Source of the DNA: a virus
IMG/VR virus record: IMGVR_UViG_3300006790_002190
Coordinates: 1 to 23,395 of that record
Length of the DNA: 23,395 nucleotides
Direction: 5' to 3' (one strand)
The notes beneath the pieces were generated by a model. That model saw only the letters and a program-made list of their open reading frames with translations. It was not told where the DNA came from and made no database searches. The first letter of the stretch is position 1, and each line of letters begins with the position of its first letter. The position numbers were made by a program, and so were the translations under genes. This document shows, piece by piece, positions 11,505 to 19,454 of the stretch.

Positions 11505-12077
11505 TTAAACATGAACAAGAGAAAATTCTTTAGCCTCATCCGGTATCTTTATTGAACGTTCTAATAAAACTCTCCATGCGTTTTTACCTTTTGTTGTATT
11601 TAATGAATCGTGCATACTTTCTCCTAACATGGGAGTATATACATAACCATAACCTTTATTATTAGTACCGAGATAATTATAACCTAAACTATTATAGAAT
11701 GGTAAAGCATCTTTATCACACCACATCCTAATATGATGACAATTATTTTTATAACCATCTTTCCATGCTTTTTCTAAAAGTTGTTTAGCTACTCCTTTAC
11801 GTCTATAACGTTTACATGTAAACAATCTTTTAATATGCAAGTCGTGATTTTCAAAAGTGTAAGCAATACCACCGACTATATTTTTACCGGGTAATGAAAT
11901 AATATTACCTAACTCAAATCCCAGCTTTATAGGAAACTTGTCCCAATAATTATTTTCGTCCCAATAAGGCACTATATCATTGTGAGTGTAATCGTAAGCC
12001 CATTCATCATAATATTGCAAAAAATTGCAATGTTTAAGAAAGTAGTCTCTACCGGCTGAGTATGTAACAAAGTTCAT
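11505..12077 (-). CDS. GNAT-family N-acetyltransferase, 190 aa
   Basis: The acetyl-CoA-binding signature is visible at HIKRLFTCKRYRRKGVAKQL (81-100, with R92-R93-K-G-V-A97), followed by LLEKAW. MWCDKDALPFYNSLGYNYLG is the usual beta6-beta7 end of the fold. The N-terminal 50 residues are rich in Tyr/Trp/Asp and may bind the substrate. GNAT enzymes move an acetyl group from acetyl-CoA to an amine on a small molecule or protein; the substrate cannot be predicted. A TATAAT box lies 6 nt before the ATG, 20 nt past the nrdB stop. An outlying Trp/His C-terminus has no known motif. Confidence 0.8.
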   Translation of the reverse strand: MNFVTYSAGRDYFLKHCNFLQYYDEWAYDYTHNDIVPYWDENNYWDKFPIKLGFELGNIISLPGKNIVGGIAYTFENHDLHIKRLFTCKRYRRKGVAKQLLEKAWKDGYKNNCHHIRMWCDKDALPFYNSLGYNYLGTNNKGYGYVYTPMLGESMHDSLNTTKGKNAWRVLLERSIKIPDEAKEFSLVHV

Positions 12078-12083
12078 TTATAA

Positions 12084-12089
12084 ATTATA
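12084..12089 (-). promoter_or_regulatory. Possible -10 box (TATAAT), 6 nt before the GNAT gene
   Basis: Perfect TATAAT on the minus strand, six bases from the ATG at 12075-12077. The hexamer 16 nt further upstream (TGGATG) is not a good -35. Confidence 0.35.
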
Positions 12090-12097
12090 TGATGATA

Positions 12098-13096
12098 TTA
12101 AAAATCATCCACCAAAGCACCACTGGATTGATATTCAATCACACGAGTCTCAAAAAAGTTTTTAGCTTTTAACAAGTCTTGTACTTCAGATAAAAAGTCA
12201 AAAGGATTACGATCTGAATCGAATCTAAATTCAATACCAACCCCTTCAAGTCGTCTGTTACCAATATATTGCATATATTCAACAAACATGTCAGCATTCA
12301 ATCCTAAAATACCATTAGGTAAAACATCTTTAGCATATGCAATTTCTAACTCAACAGCTTGCTTAAGAATTTCAGTTAGCTCGTTAGTAAATTCTTCTGT
12401 CCAAACTTCTGGGTGTTGTTCTTTAATTTTATTAATAAGAGTAGAACCAAATTTGATATGATTACTTTCATCTCGTAAAGTATATTCAATCTGCTCACCA
12501 ATACCAGGTAACTTATCTTTCATTGAAAGTAACATTGCAAATCCAGAAAAGAAAAATGTACCTTCACAAACAACCCAATATAGAAAGGCAGCTTTTAGTA
12601 ATTCTTGTTTACCTTCAAATGTATCAACGTCAATATCTTTTGAAATACCACGAGTTACATTCATTAAAAATTCATCCTTCGCTTTGATAGAAGGAATATT
12701 GCTGTACGCTTCATATACATCAGCAATATCTAAAGAAAGAGAATCGCAAATATGAACAATAGTGTCGTTATGTAAACATTCTTCCCAAATTTGGCGAGAC
12801 ATGTACTGTCTACATTCCGGGTCGGTAATATATTTGTAAAGAGTTACTAGATTATTACCTACCAAACTTTCACTACCTGCAAAGAAACCAAGAGTACGTT
12901 TGGCAACATGTTTTTCTTCTTCTGTGAGTAAATCACTATTCCAATTTTGTATATCTCTTGTCATTGGAATCTCTTCTGGGTCCCAATTATTACGTTTACC
13001 TGTCTTATAAAGATCCCATGCCCATTTGTTTACGTGAGGTAGAATTTGATTTACACCAGCAGAATCGCTTGAAAGTATTTGACCCGTTTTTGCCAT
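12098..13096 (-). CDS. nrdB: Class I ribonucleotide reductase beta subunit, class Ic-like
   Basis: The R2 protein carries the metal-radical cofactor used by NrdA to reduce ribonucleotides. Six ligands are seen: E76 (SESLVGNN), E106 and H109 (EECLHND), E178 (CEGTFF), E210 and H213 (RDESNH). Glu rather than Asp at the first ligand, and similarity along the whole chain, point to the Chlamydia-type class Ic group (Mn/Fe). The residue at the radical position, four after H109, is Ile113, not Tyr or the Phe of class Ic. The tail FFETRVIEYQSSG keeps the Tyr used in electron transfer to NrdA. A promoter-like TTGTAA-N16-TATAAT lies 8 nt upstream. Confidence 0.95.
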   Translation of the reverse strand: MAKTGQILSSDSAGVNQILPHVNKWAWDLYKTGKRNNWDPEEIPMTRDIQNWNSDLLTEEEKHVAKRTLGFFAGSESLVGNNLVTLYKYITDPECRQYMSRQIWEECLHNDTIVHICDSLSLDIADVYEAYSNIPSIKAKDEFLMNVTRGISKDIDVDTFEGKQELLKAAFLYWVVCEGTFFFSGFAMLLSMKDKLPGIGEQIEYTLRDESNHIKFGSTLINKIKEQHPEVWTEEFTNELTEILKQAVELEIAYAKDVLPNGILGLNADMFVEYMQYIGNRRLEGVGIEFRFDSDRNPFDFLSEVQDLLKAKNFFETRVIEYQSSGALVDDF

Positions 13097-13104
13097 ATAA
13101 AATA

Positions 13105-13132
13105 ATTATATGCTGACTGCTAAAAATTACAA
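13105..13132 (-). promoter_or_regulatory. Possible sigma70-like promoter for nrdB
   Basis: TTGTAA (13127-13132) and TATAAT (13105-13110) with a 16-nt spacer. The -10 is 8 nt from the ATG. The -35 overlaps the stop codon of the 72-aa gene. The same 16-nt spacing is found in the promoter before the 171-aa gene. Confidence 0.5.
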
Positions 13133-13345
13133 GAATAGTTTTTTTGAGATATTTTTAAATACATTTCTTCCGGTGTCTGACAATTGATTTTCTATAGATA
13201 AAAATGTATCGTGAATTTTTTTCTTTTTAATAGATTTAATAAATACAGGGTCTAGCCCCATATGTTCTTTTACAACATACAGGACTAAACTTAATTCATC
13301 TTCATTTAATTGACTAAGATCATCTGTAAACAATCTTACTGACAT
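13127..13345 (-). CDS. Hypothetical protein, 72 aa, between nrdA and nrdB
   Basis: I do not recognise this small protein. It is helical, with an acidic first third (LFTDDLSQLNEDELSLVLYV) and a basic middle (IKSIKKKKIHDTF). It lacks CxxC, so it is not the glutaredoxin sometimes found beside phage nrd genes. Its start overlaps the nrdA end by 10 nt and nrdB follows after 30 nt, so it is made with the reductase. It may regulate or assemble the enzyme, but only position supports this. Confidence 0.6.
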   Translation of the reverse strand: MSVRLFTDDLSQLNEDELSLVLYVVKEHMGLDPVFIKSIKKKKIHDTFLSIENQLSDTGRNVFKNISKKLFL

Positions 13346-15786
13346 GATTCACAATCTGGATTATTAATATTACAAGCAACTACTGTACCTTCCTGAGCAG
13401 GTGTTGTTTCTTCTTTCTTTACCGTCTTTACTGTGCTTTTTTCAATTTGGCTTGCTCCTTTATTTCTCAGATAATAAGTGGTTTTTAATCCTACTTCCCA
13501 TGCATGCATATACATATCATTCAACGATTTTAACGATGTTTGATCATTATATAAATTCAAGCTTTGACCTTGATCAATCCACACTTGTCTTGCAGCTGCA
13601 GCAGAGATTAACTTAAGTTGATCTTGTTGAAATGCCGTTTTGTATTTGTCTTTTAATCTATTCTTATCGTCTCTACTTACCCCTTTAGGAAACTCATAGA
13701 GCGTTAAATCTCCGTTACATGCTTTAAGGTTTTCTAATGCGTCTATCGTCCATGCTCCTATAGATTTCATATCTTTAACAAACGCATCATTTATCATGGT
13801 AAAATCACCAGATAAAGTACTGTAAACAAAGATATTATTGTAATAAGGTTCAATACTCTGCGCACAGCCAACAATACTACTAATAGTAGCGGTAGGAGCT
13901 ATTGCCATTGTATTGGAATTACGCATTCCATGTCGTTTAATATGGTTTCTAACTGGTTCCCAGTTAAGAGTTGTAGTTACATCGAACTCTCTACCACGAT
14001 ATTCACACAGTTTTTCGTAAGTATCTACTGGTAACAAACCTTTATCCCACAAAGAACCTTTGTACGTTGAATAACTACCACGTTCTTTTGCAAGTTTTGT
14101 ACTAGTATTAATCGCATGATATGAAATATATTCATAAATTTTACCAGATAAGTTAATTGCGTCGTCAGAATCCATGTTGATATCAAGATGATAAAACATA
14201 TCATGCCAACCCATCGAACCTAAACCAATAGGTCTATGTTTAGTGTTAGAATTTCTAGCTTCTTCTGTTGGGTAAAAGTTAATATCAATAACATTGTCCA
14301 ACATTCTAACTGCAATTTCAACTGTACTTTTTAATTTATCATAATTAACATCATCATTATTAAGATGTTCACGCAGATTAATACTACCTAAGTTACATAC
14401 TGCGGTCTCACCATATTCTTTAACCTTTCTAGTACCGTCTTCCTTATAAGTACTAGCCTTAGTATGTAGTAGAATTTCTGTGCAAAGATTTGAACTGTGC
14501 ACAACACCTTCATGCTGATTACTGTAACGTAGATTTGAAGGATCTTTGAATGTAATCCACGGGTGACCCGTTTCGAAGATCATTCGGAGCATCTTCTTCC
14601 AAAGCTCCTTCGCATCTACTTTCTTGAACGTCTTTAACTCCCCAGCTTTACCCCGTTTAACACATTCTGCATATTCATTTTCAAACTCTTCACCCCAGCT
14701 TTCATGAAGAGTTGGACATTCATATGGACTGAACAAATACCAATCACCACTCTTCTTAACTTGCTTAATAAACAAGTCTGGAATCCAATTAGCCGTATTC
14801 ATGTCATGAGTACGTTTACGTTCATCACCTGTGTTTTTCTTTAGTTCAAGAAACTCATTAATTTCACCATGCCACGATTCAAGATAACCACAACCAGCTC
14901 CTTTACGTTTACCACCTTGGTTAACTGCAACAAGCATGTCATTATAAATTTTCCAAAAGTAAACTGCACCCTGAGATAATCCGTTGGTACCTTTAATAAG
15001 ATTACCAGCCGGTCTAAATGGGGTTAAGTCCATACCTAAACCGCCTGCAAATTTACTCTTTAGCGCTTCTTGATGTAGCCCATCGAAGATACCATCTATA
15101 CTATCTTCAAAAGTTGATAAAAAGCAAGATGAGAGTTGATTGTGAACACAACCAGAGTTAAACAAAGTAGGCGTTGATGACATGAATGTAAACGTCGAAA
15201 GGACGTCGTAGAACTTTTTCGCCCACTCGGTTTTATTTTCCTCTTTTATTGCAAGACCCATTGCAACTCTCATCCAAAATGCTTGAGGTGTTTCTAACCT
15301 CTTTTGATCAATATGCAAAAGATACCGATCATAAATTGTTTGTAAGCCGAGATATTCAAATTTATCGTCTCTTTCAAGTTTTAAGTAATTTGAAAGCTCG
15401 GTTAAATTAAATTTCTTTAGTTCTTTTGAGGCAATACCCTCTTTAACAAGACGCTTAAGATTAGTAATAAAACTTTTTCTATATTGTAACTCATATGCGT
15501 CTTTGTCTGCACTTTCATTAAACACTTCTTTGACAATAGTTTTATGCAAAAGTCTTGCTGCTACTTTTTTGTATTCAGGTTCTTGTTCAATTAAAGCTCT
15601 TGCTGACTTAATAAGCGATTTATCAATATCAGAAGTTTTTACCCCGTCAAAAAGTTTAATTCGAGCATTGTAGATAATTTGATCTACATCTACCGATTCA
15701 ATATTTTCGCAAGCTCTAACGACGCAAGTTTTAATTTTCTCTTCGTCAAAAGCTGCTTTCCTGCCGTTTCTTTTAATTACATTCAT
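13336..15786 (-). CDS. nrdA: Class I ribonucleotide reductase alpha subunit
   Basis: The 816-aa enzyme makes deoxyribonucleoside diphosphates. Residues 1-90 form an ATP-cone (VIKRNGRKAAFDEEKIKTCV), so dATP/ATP control of activity is possible. Catalytic residues are visible: C221 and C464 as the redox pair, N433-L-C435-T-E437 as the radical Cys and acid-base residues, and Y771-Y772 for radical transfer. The C-terminal DCESCQ provides the thioredoxin-facing cysteines, here only two residues apart. Length is normal for class I. The ATG overlaps the upstream stop (ATGA). It pairs with NrdB encoded 240 nt downstream. Confidence 0.97.
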   Translation of the reverse strand: MNVIKRNGRKAAFDEEKIKTCVVRACENIESVDVDQIIYNARIKLFDGVKTSDIDKSLIKSARALIEQEPEYKKVAARLLHKTIVKEVFNESADKDAYELQYRKSFITNLKRLVKEGIASKELKKFNLTELSNYLKLERDDKFEYLGLQTIYDRYLLHIDQKRLETPQAFWMRVAMGLAIKEENKTEWAKKFYDVLSTFTFMSSTPTLFNSGCVHNQLSSCFLSTFEDSIDGIFDGLHQEALKSKFAGGLGMDLTPFRPAGNLIKGTNGLSQGAVYFWKIYNDMLVAVNQGGKRKGAGCGYLESWHGEINEFLELKKNTGDERKRTHDMNTANWIPDLFIKQVKKSGDWYLFSPYECPTLHESWGEEFENEYAECVKRGKAGELKTFKKVDAKELWKKMLRMIFETGHPWITFKDPSNLRYSNQHEGVVHSSNLCTEILLHTKASTYKEDGTRKVKEYGETAVCNLGSINLREHLNNDDVNYDKLKSTVEIAVRMLDNVIDINFYPTEEARNSNTKHRPIGLGSMGWHDMFYHLDINMDSDDAINLSGKIYEYISYHAINTSTKLAKERGSYSTYKGSLWDKGLLPVDTYEKLCEYRGREFDVTTTLNWEPVRNHIKRHGMRNSNTMAIAPTATISSIVGCAQSIEPYYNNIFVYSTLSGDFTMINDAFVKDMKSIGAWTIDALENLKACNGDLTLYEFPKGVSRDDKNRLKDKYKTAFQQDQLKLISAAAARQVWIDQGQSLNLYNDQTSLKSLNDMYMHAWEVGLKTTYYLRNKGASQIEKSTVKTVKKEETTPAQEGTVVACNINNPDCESCQ

Positions 15787-16298
15787 CGTGTTCTACAAAT
15801 TATAAAAGGTTTAACGCTAGCCATTCGCTGATACCATGGTATAGACTCATCTAAATAAAACAAGTGCGGGTCTAAAATACCATCGTGCAAGTCATTTATA
15901 TCATCAAATGGATATATACCAATACTATAATAAAGATAATTTTGTGATGTTTCAATATTAAATTCAGAAAACAATCTTCTATAATTATCCAAATTTAAAA
16001 AATTATCTATGTTTAAGGATGCTGGAATAAGCGATTTACATAGTTTATCAAATAGCTTATTACCTTTTAGCTTTACACCGTAATAATATGATGTGTCTTT
16101 TTCACCGGTTGGCGAACTAATGGTATGCTTAAATCTTATAGGGTTTAAATTAGAACAAATTTTGAGTCTATTTTCATCGTATTTGTTTTTTATTTTAAAC
16201 CCGTAAAAAAGAAATGAATTAGTGTCTAAAAAAGAGGACTTATCCTTGTATAAATCCTCAGTAACTAATGTTTCGCATAAATCTATTGATATTGGCAT
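15783..16298 (-). CDS. Hypothetical protein, 171 aa, coupled to nrdA
   Basis: No family is recognised. It is soluble, rich in Tyr, Phe and Leu (LDTNSFLFYGFKIKNKYDE, YYYGVKLKGNKLFDKL) with a C-terminal SIPWYQRMASVKPFIICRTR. It starts right after the best sigma70-like promoter in the window and its stop overlaps the nrdA ATG by four bases. It is therefore the first gene of the nrd transcript. Expression together with nrdA suggests a role in nucleotide metabolism or early takeover, which is inference from position. No membrane segment or signal peptide is visible. Confidence 0.65.
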   Translation of the reverse strand: MPISIDLCETLVTEDLYKDKSSFLDTNSFLFYGFKIKNKYDENRLKICSNLNPIRFKHTISSPTGEKDTSYYYGVKLKGNKLFDKLCKSLIPASLNIDNFLNLDNYRRLFSEFNIETSQNYLYYSIGIYPFDDINDLHDGILDPHLFYLDESIPWYQRMASVKPFIICRTR

Positions 16299-16304
16299 TC
16301 TTAA

Positions 16305-16332
16305 ATTATATAAAAACTCTAAGAAATATCAA
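16305..16332 (-). promoter_or_regulatory. Sigma70-like promoter of the nrd operon
   Basis: TTGATA (16327-16332) and TATAAT (16305-16310), 16 nt apart, match the consensus at 11 of 12 positions. The -10 is 6 nt from the ATG of the 171-aa gene, so transcription should begin at or next to the start codon. The -35 overlaps the stop codon of the upstream gene. Confidence 0.65.
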
Positions 16333-16556
16333 GATGCTGCAAACGTTTTTGTAACTATTAAATTAGGTAATTTAAATACCTTGCCCGTTTTACCTGAAGG
16401 TGTCTCAACAATACAACTTACTAAATCTCCTGTGACTACTGGACCTTGAACTATTTTTCCACCTACCTGGCGTACTGTTTTTATTGCTCCGGTGTTTACA
16501 TCAATAGTTTTTAATGTGTATTGATTGTGTACCGCAACAGTAAGTCCTAAGTCCAT
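16329..16556 (-). CDS. Hypothetical small beta-rich protein, 75 aa
   Basis: I do not recognise the family. The sequence alternates short strands and Gly/Pro turns (LTVAVHNQYTLKTIDVN, GGKIVQGPVVTGDLVSCIVE, TPSGKTGKVFKLPNLIVT), typical of a small beta barrel. It is the last gene of the tail block in transcription order and has a late-type box 5 nt before the ATG, so it may be a minor virion or assembly protein. The next promoter begins at its stop codon. Confidence 0.6.
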   Translation of the reverse strand: MDLGLTVAVHNQYTLKTIDVNTGAIKTVRQVGGKIVQGPVVTGDLVSCIVETPSGKTGKVFKLPNLIVTKTFAAS

Positions 16557-16560
16557 ATCA

Positions 16561-16770
16561 TTATTTAGTAGTTTTAGCTTTTGTACTTTTTGTAGATGAA
16601 ATAATATTATCTAATTTTGTGTTAAATTCTAATCTAACTGTTTCTAATTTTTCATCAAATTTAGATAGTAGTTCAACTTGCTGTTTAAGTTGAGTAATTT
16701 CAAAATCTTTAATATCAATTTGATTGTAAAGATCATTAATCTTAGCGATTTCTTCGTTGTTTAATGACAT
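16561..16770 (-). CDS. Small coiled-coil protein, 69 aa
   Basis: Residues 5-55 show a heptad-like pattern (INDLYNQIDIKDFEITQLKQ then VELLSKFDEKLETVRLEF), which predicts a coiled coil. A Lys/Thr/Ser tail (SSTKSTKAKTTK) follows. I do not recognise a family. It lies between the gp26/gp51-like gene and the small beta-rich gene and has a TATAAATC box 5 nt before the ATG. It could be a chaperone or a tail assembly factor; the position is the only support. Confidence 0.6.
   Translation of the reverse strand: MSLNNEEIAKINDLYNQIDIKDFEITQLKQQVELLSKFDEKLETVRLEFNTKLDNIISSTKSTKAKTTK
16562..16567 (-). promoter_or_regulatory. Late-type box TAAATA, 5 nt before the 75-aa gene
   Basis: CTAAATA then ATGAT then the ATG at 16554-16556. 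The box overlaps the stop codon of the coiled-coil gene. The five-base spacer ATGAT is identical to that before the tail-tube gene. Confidence 0.45.
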
Positions 16771-16775
16771 ACTAA

Positions 16776-16783
16776 GATTTATA
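16776..16783 (-). promoter_or_regulatory. Late-type box TATAAATC, 5 nt before the coiled-coil gene
   Basis: TATAAATC differs from TATAAATA only at the last base and is followed by TTAGT and the ATG at 16768-16770. It overlaps the end of the upstream gp26/gp51-like gene. Confidence 0.45.
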
Positions 16784-17636
16784 CGCCAGCATTAGCATAT
16801 CCATGGGTAGGCATGCTACTTTTCTTATTACTCTGCTCAGTGTTATTTTTTTCGTATTCTTTCGAAAGAGTTTTTAGTAATAATTTTGTTTCGTTAGGGG
16901 ATAAATTTAAGTACTCGGAAGGGGATATGTTTATTTTTCTAGAACATATGTATTGTTCGTAATGTAAATTATCTAAACTATTATTATACAAAAGTTTTAA
17001 CATATACATTATGGAATCTATCGAATAATCAAAAAATATAGTTTTTGTTTCTCCGTTGCTTCTAAAATCAAAAAGTTTTACAGGTATAATTTTATTATTT
17101 TTTAAATTGTTACCTAATTTAATAACAATTTTAGTAGGTAAATTTTCAATTATTTCTTCCTTTTCATATGAAGGTAAATCTCCGAGCGAAACTTTTAAAC
17201 CATTATATTCTACTTCATTTATAAAATCAAATATAGTGTCATTTTCAGTAATATGGGTAGGTACATTATAATAAATTTTATAATTTTTATAGCTTACAAA
17301 TTTTTGATCCGAAATAAAATTTTTTAAAATTTTATCAGCTATAGGTTTTAAGTCTACTGCGGTTTTAATTTTATCTTTAGATAGTACTTCTAAAAATGAA
17401 CCTATACAATTAATTCTAGCATTTAATAAAATTAAAAATTTATCTATGTAATTAATTTTTACATTTTTATTAGAAATAAGAAAAAGAGATAAGTTATCAA
17501 AATAATCGCAAATTAAATTATTATCATTTAACAGTATATATTTTTGTATATCAAGTAAATTTTTGTTTATTAATTCTTTACAGTAAACTATATTATTATT
17601 AGATATGTTTACCGGAAATTTGAAACTTAAATCCAC
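16779..17636 (-). CDS. Baseplate hub assembly protein, T4 gp26/gp51-like (tentative), 285 aa, GTG start
   Basis: T4 gp26 and gp51 help assemble the baseplate hub. The visible resemblance is an N-terminal CKELINKNLLDIQKYILLND segment, then YIDKFLILLNARINCIGSFLE at about residues 64-84, matching the family's conserved helix before the 'R..siG' turn. A C-terminal IFFDYSIDSIMYMLKLLY follows. The match is weak and from memory. Position next to the gp48/54-like gene supports a baseplate role. The start is GTG (17634-17636) with a TTAAATT box 5 nt upstream. The C-terminal 30 residues are polar and probably disordered. Confidence 0.5.
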   Translation of the reverse strand: MDLSFKFPVNISNNNIVYCKELINKNLLDIQKYILLNDNNLICDYFDNLSLFLISNKNVKINYIDKFLILLNARINCIGSFLEVLSKDKIKTAVDLKPIADKILKNFISDQKFVSYKNYKIYYNVPTHITENDTIFDFINEVEYNGLKVSLGDLPSYEKEEIIENLPTKIVIKLGNNLKNNKIIPVKLFDFRSNGETKTIFFDYSIDSIMYMLKLLYNNSLDNLHYEQYICSRKINISPSEYLNLSPNETKLLLKTLSKEYEKNNTEQSNKKSSMPTHGYANAGV

Positions 17637-17644
17637 AAATAAAT

Positions 17645-18538
17645 TTAACCTAAGTCGGTAAATCCTCCACGCTGTAATGGGGATATTCTATTAAAGATAC
17701 CATTACCTGAAGATAATTTATTAAGAATGTCGGGTAACGGTAAGTATAAATTATCATTTAAAGTGTAATTAGAAAACGTCCATTCTGTATCAAACATTTC
17801 CCATTGTTCTTGATCATAAGTTAAATTTCTAGATGCAACATCAATAGGCATACAATTATAAAAAGACCATACTTTTCTAGGTATTTGCGATAAACCTTGA
17901 TATGATCTGGTGTATTGTAAAACCGTAATAGTTGTACCTACATTTCTTTCATCACCTGCCGGTCTTGCTACAAAACCAAAATGACTTGCTAGCATTGACC
18001 AAGGTCTGATACAAAAATCTACAAAAGATGTATTTGTTTCTCTAAATTCAATAGTTAAATTTGAAAACGGGTTTCTACCTGTTTGAATTTGACCTGGTAA
18101 AAATCCTCTCTGTTTATCGCCAAACATTTTAGGTTTATCAACAGATAAATTTTGCATTGATGGTATATTAACACCTTGAGCAAACATACAACCTACAATT
18201 TTATTAAGAGTATATTTTTTACAAATTCTTACTGCTTGGTCAATATCAAAATTATTATAATTACCTTGTGTTCTTTCAAGTTGATGTAATATAGCAGTTT
18301 GAAGTAAAGCAGGATAGCCTTGAATTAAAACCATCCATTGCGTACGCATAGGAATAGACGTAGACCATCTTTCCAATCTTTGTAAGAATAAATCTCTTGC
18401 ACTTATTAATGGCGAACCCGGTACTGTAAATCCAAAAACAGATGTGAATTGAGGTTGTGATAAAGGATTTTGACCGGTCAACAAACCGCTAGCATTTTCC
18501 CCAACACCTCGTATAAAATCTGTTAAAGGGTTATTCAT
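17645..18538 (-). CDS. Baseplate-tail tube protein, T4 gp48/gp54-like, 297 aa
   Basis: In T4, gp54 and gp48 sit on the hub and start the tail tube; both have a tube-like fold. Here the core from KPKMFGDKQRGFLPGQ through LTIEFRETNTSFVDFCIRPW, TITVLQYTRSYQG and RKVWSFYNCMPIDVASRNLT has the order and aromatic pattern of that fold. 'Strand, PW helix, strand, FYNC..P' is typical of phage tube initiators. Which of gp48 or gp54 it corresponds to is uncertain. The length is close to that of T4 gp54 (320 aa). It follows a GNAT gene by 5 nt and precedes the gp26/51-like gene by 8 nt. Confidence 0.65.
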   Translation of the reverse strand: MNNPLTDFIRGVGENASGLLTGQNPLSQPQFTSVFGFTVPGSPLISARDLFLQRLERWSTSIPMRTQWMVLIQGYPALLQTAILHQLERTQGNYNNFDIDQAVRICKKYTLNKIVGCMFAQGVNIPSMQNLSVDKPKMFGDKQRGFLPGQIQTGRNPFSNLTIEFRETNTSFVDFCIRPWSMLASHFGFVARPAGDERNVGTTITVLQYTRSYQGLSQIPRKVWSFYNCMPIDVASRNLTYDQEQWEMFDTEWTFSNYTLNDNLYLPLPDILNKLSSGNGIFNRISPLQRGGFTDLG

Positions 18539-18543
18539 TTATA

Positions 18544-18894
18544 TTATTTAGGGTTATTATATAGGGTAAGTACACCATTAAAAAAGTCTTTTCTGTATTT
18601 GAATATCTTACATAGTGATATCCAACAGTATTGTGCTTGCTCGCTTGCTTCCCAGTAGCTAGTTTTTAACATACCCAATTCTTCAATTGCGTGAGAATAT
18701 AGTAATTTACCATAACCTTTACCTCTATATTTTAATTCTATAACAGAAGAACTGACGAAAAGAAAATCATCTCTCTCTTCGTCAGTCCCTACAGTAATTT
18801 CTCCTATTCGTAATTTATTTACTTTTTTTTGAAGAAACATTTTATAAGTGACTGACCCTTTTCCCTTTTCAGTCTTAAATAAAATTTTCTCCAT
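18544..18894 (-). CDS. Small GNAT-family acetyltransferase, 116 aa
   Basis: FVSSSVIELKYRGKGYGKLL (residues 46-65) contains the Q/RxxGxG acetyl-CoA loop (R57-G-K-G-Y-G), followed by the usual helix YSHAIEELG. The N-terminal part supplies strands (KLRIGEITVGTDEE). The C-terminal part lacks the normal final strands, so the domain is short, and the substrate may be a protein rather than a small molecule. It is unexpectedly placed inside the tail module, between the tube gene (10 nt upstream) and the tube-initiator gene. A role in modifying a tail protein is possible but unproven. Confidence 0.72.
   Translation of the reverse strand: MEKILFKTEKGKGSVTYKMFLQKKVNKLRIGEITVGTDEERDDFLFVSSSVIELKYRGKGYGKLLYSHAIEELGMLKTSYWEASEQAQYCWISLCKIFKYRKDFFNGVLTLYNNPK
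18545..18550 (-). promoter_or_regulatory. Late-type box TAAATA, 6 nt before the gp48/54-like gene
   Basis: CTAAATA overlaps the stop codon of the GNAT gene and is followed by ATATAA and the ATG at 18536-18538. Confidence 0.45.
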
Positions 18895-18904
18895 AAATTA
18901 CATA

Positions 18905-19450
18905 TTATCGTCGTCTAAAATAATGGTATGCCATGGTGGCAGAAAAATTAACAAATTGACCCGTGCCAGCTGACATGTTATACTCAATAGGTCCTACACT
19001 TCTTACTGATGCACCCACCAATTGATATTGAGCAACCGCATCTAACTGAGTATCTAATTGCAATAATTCAATAATCGCTGATTGTCTTGGTGCAAAATAA
19101 TTACCTGTACTAGTAGCATCATCAAATATATCACGTGACATATCTTCAAATTTTTGACGTATTTGAGAATTTTGATCGCAATAAAAATTAATGGTGTAAC
19201 CTTCACTTCCAGGGTAAGTTGCATTTCCGGGAATATTAAAATTTAACCCCATATATGGGACGGCGACATTAGTAATAGCTCTTTCAGGTAAAGAAGCGGT
19301 TGTAGCATAAACAAGATCATCTTCGTCGAAGGTTACTGCACTTGCACCTCCAGAGTCAATACTTAAAACTCTAAATTGAAAGTCTCTTGCAAAATCACGT
19401 TCAACTGCTACTCTGTAAAAATCAGATATGGTTTGACGTACGTCTGGCAT
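18905..19450 (-). CDS. Tail tube protein, T4 gp19-like, 181 aa
   Basis: The protein forms stacked hexameric rings of the inner tail tube. The order of elements fits T4 gp19. First comes an N-terminal FARDFQFRVLSI strand and then ASLPERAITNVAVPYMGLNF. Next is a YPGSEGYTINFYCDQNSQIR segment leading into RQKFEDMSRDIFD, the helix on the outside of the tube. It ends with VGASVRSVGPIEYN and VNFSATMAYHYFRRR, the paired C-terminal strands. The length is near that of T4 gp19 (163 aa). It lies two genes after gp18, as expected, and a CATAAATA box precedes the ATG by 5 nt. Confidence 0.8.
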   Translation of the reverse strand: MPDVRQTISDFYRVAVERDFARDFQFRVLSIDSGGASAVTFDEDDLVYATTASLPERAITNVAVPYMGLNFNIPGNATYPGSEGYTINFYCDQNSQIRQKFEDMSRDIFDDATSTGNYFAPRQSAIIELLQLDTQLDAVAQYQLVGASVRSVGPIEYNMSAGTGQFVNFSATMAYHYFRRR

Positions 19451-19454
19451 ATCA

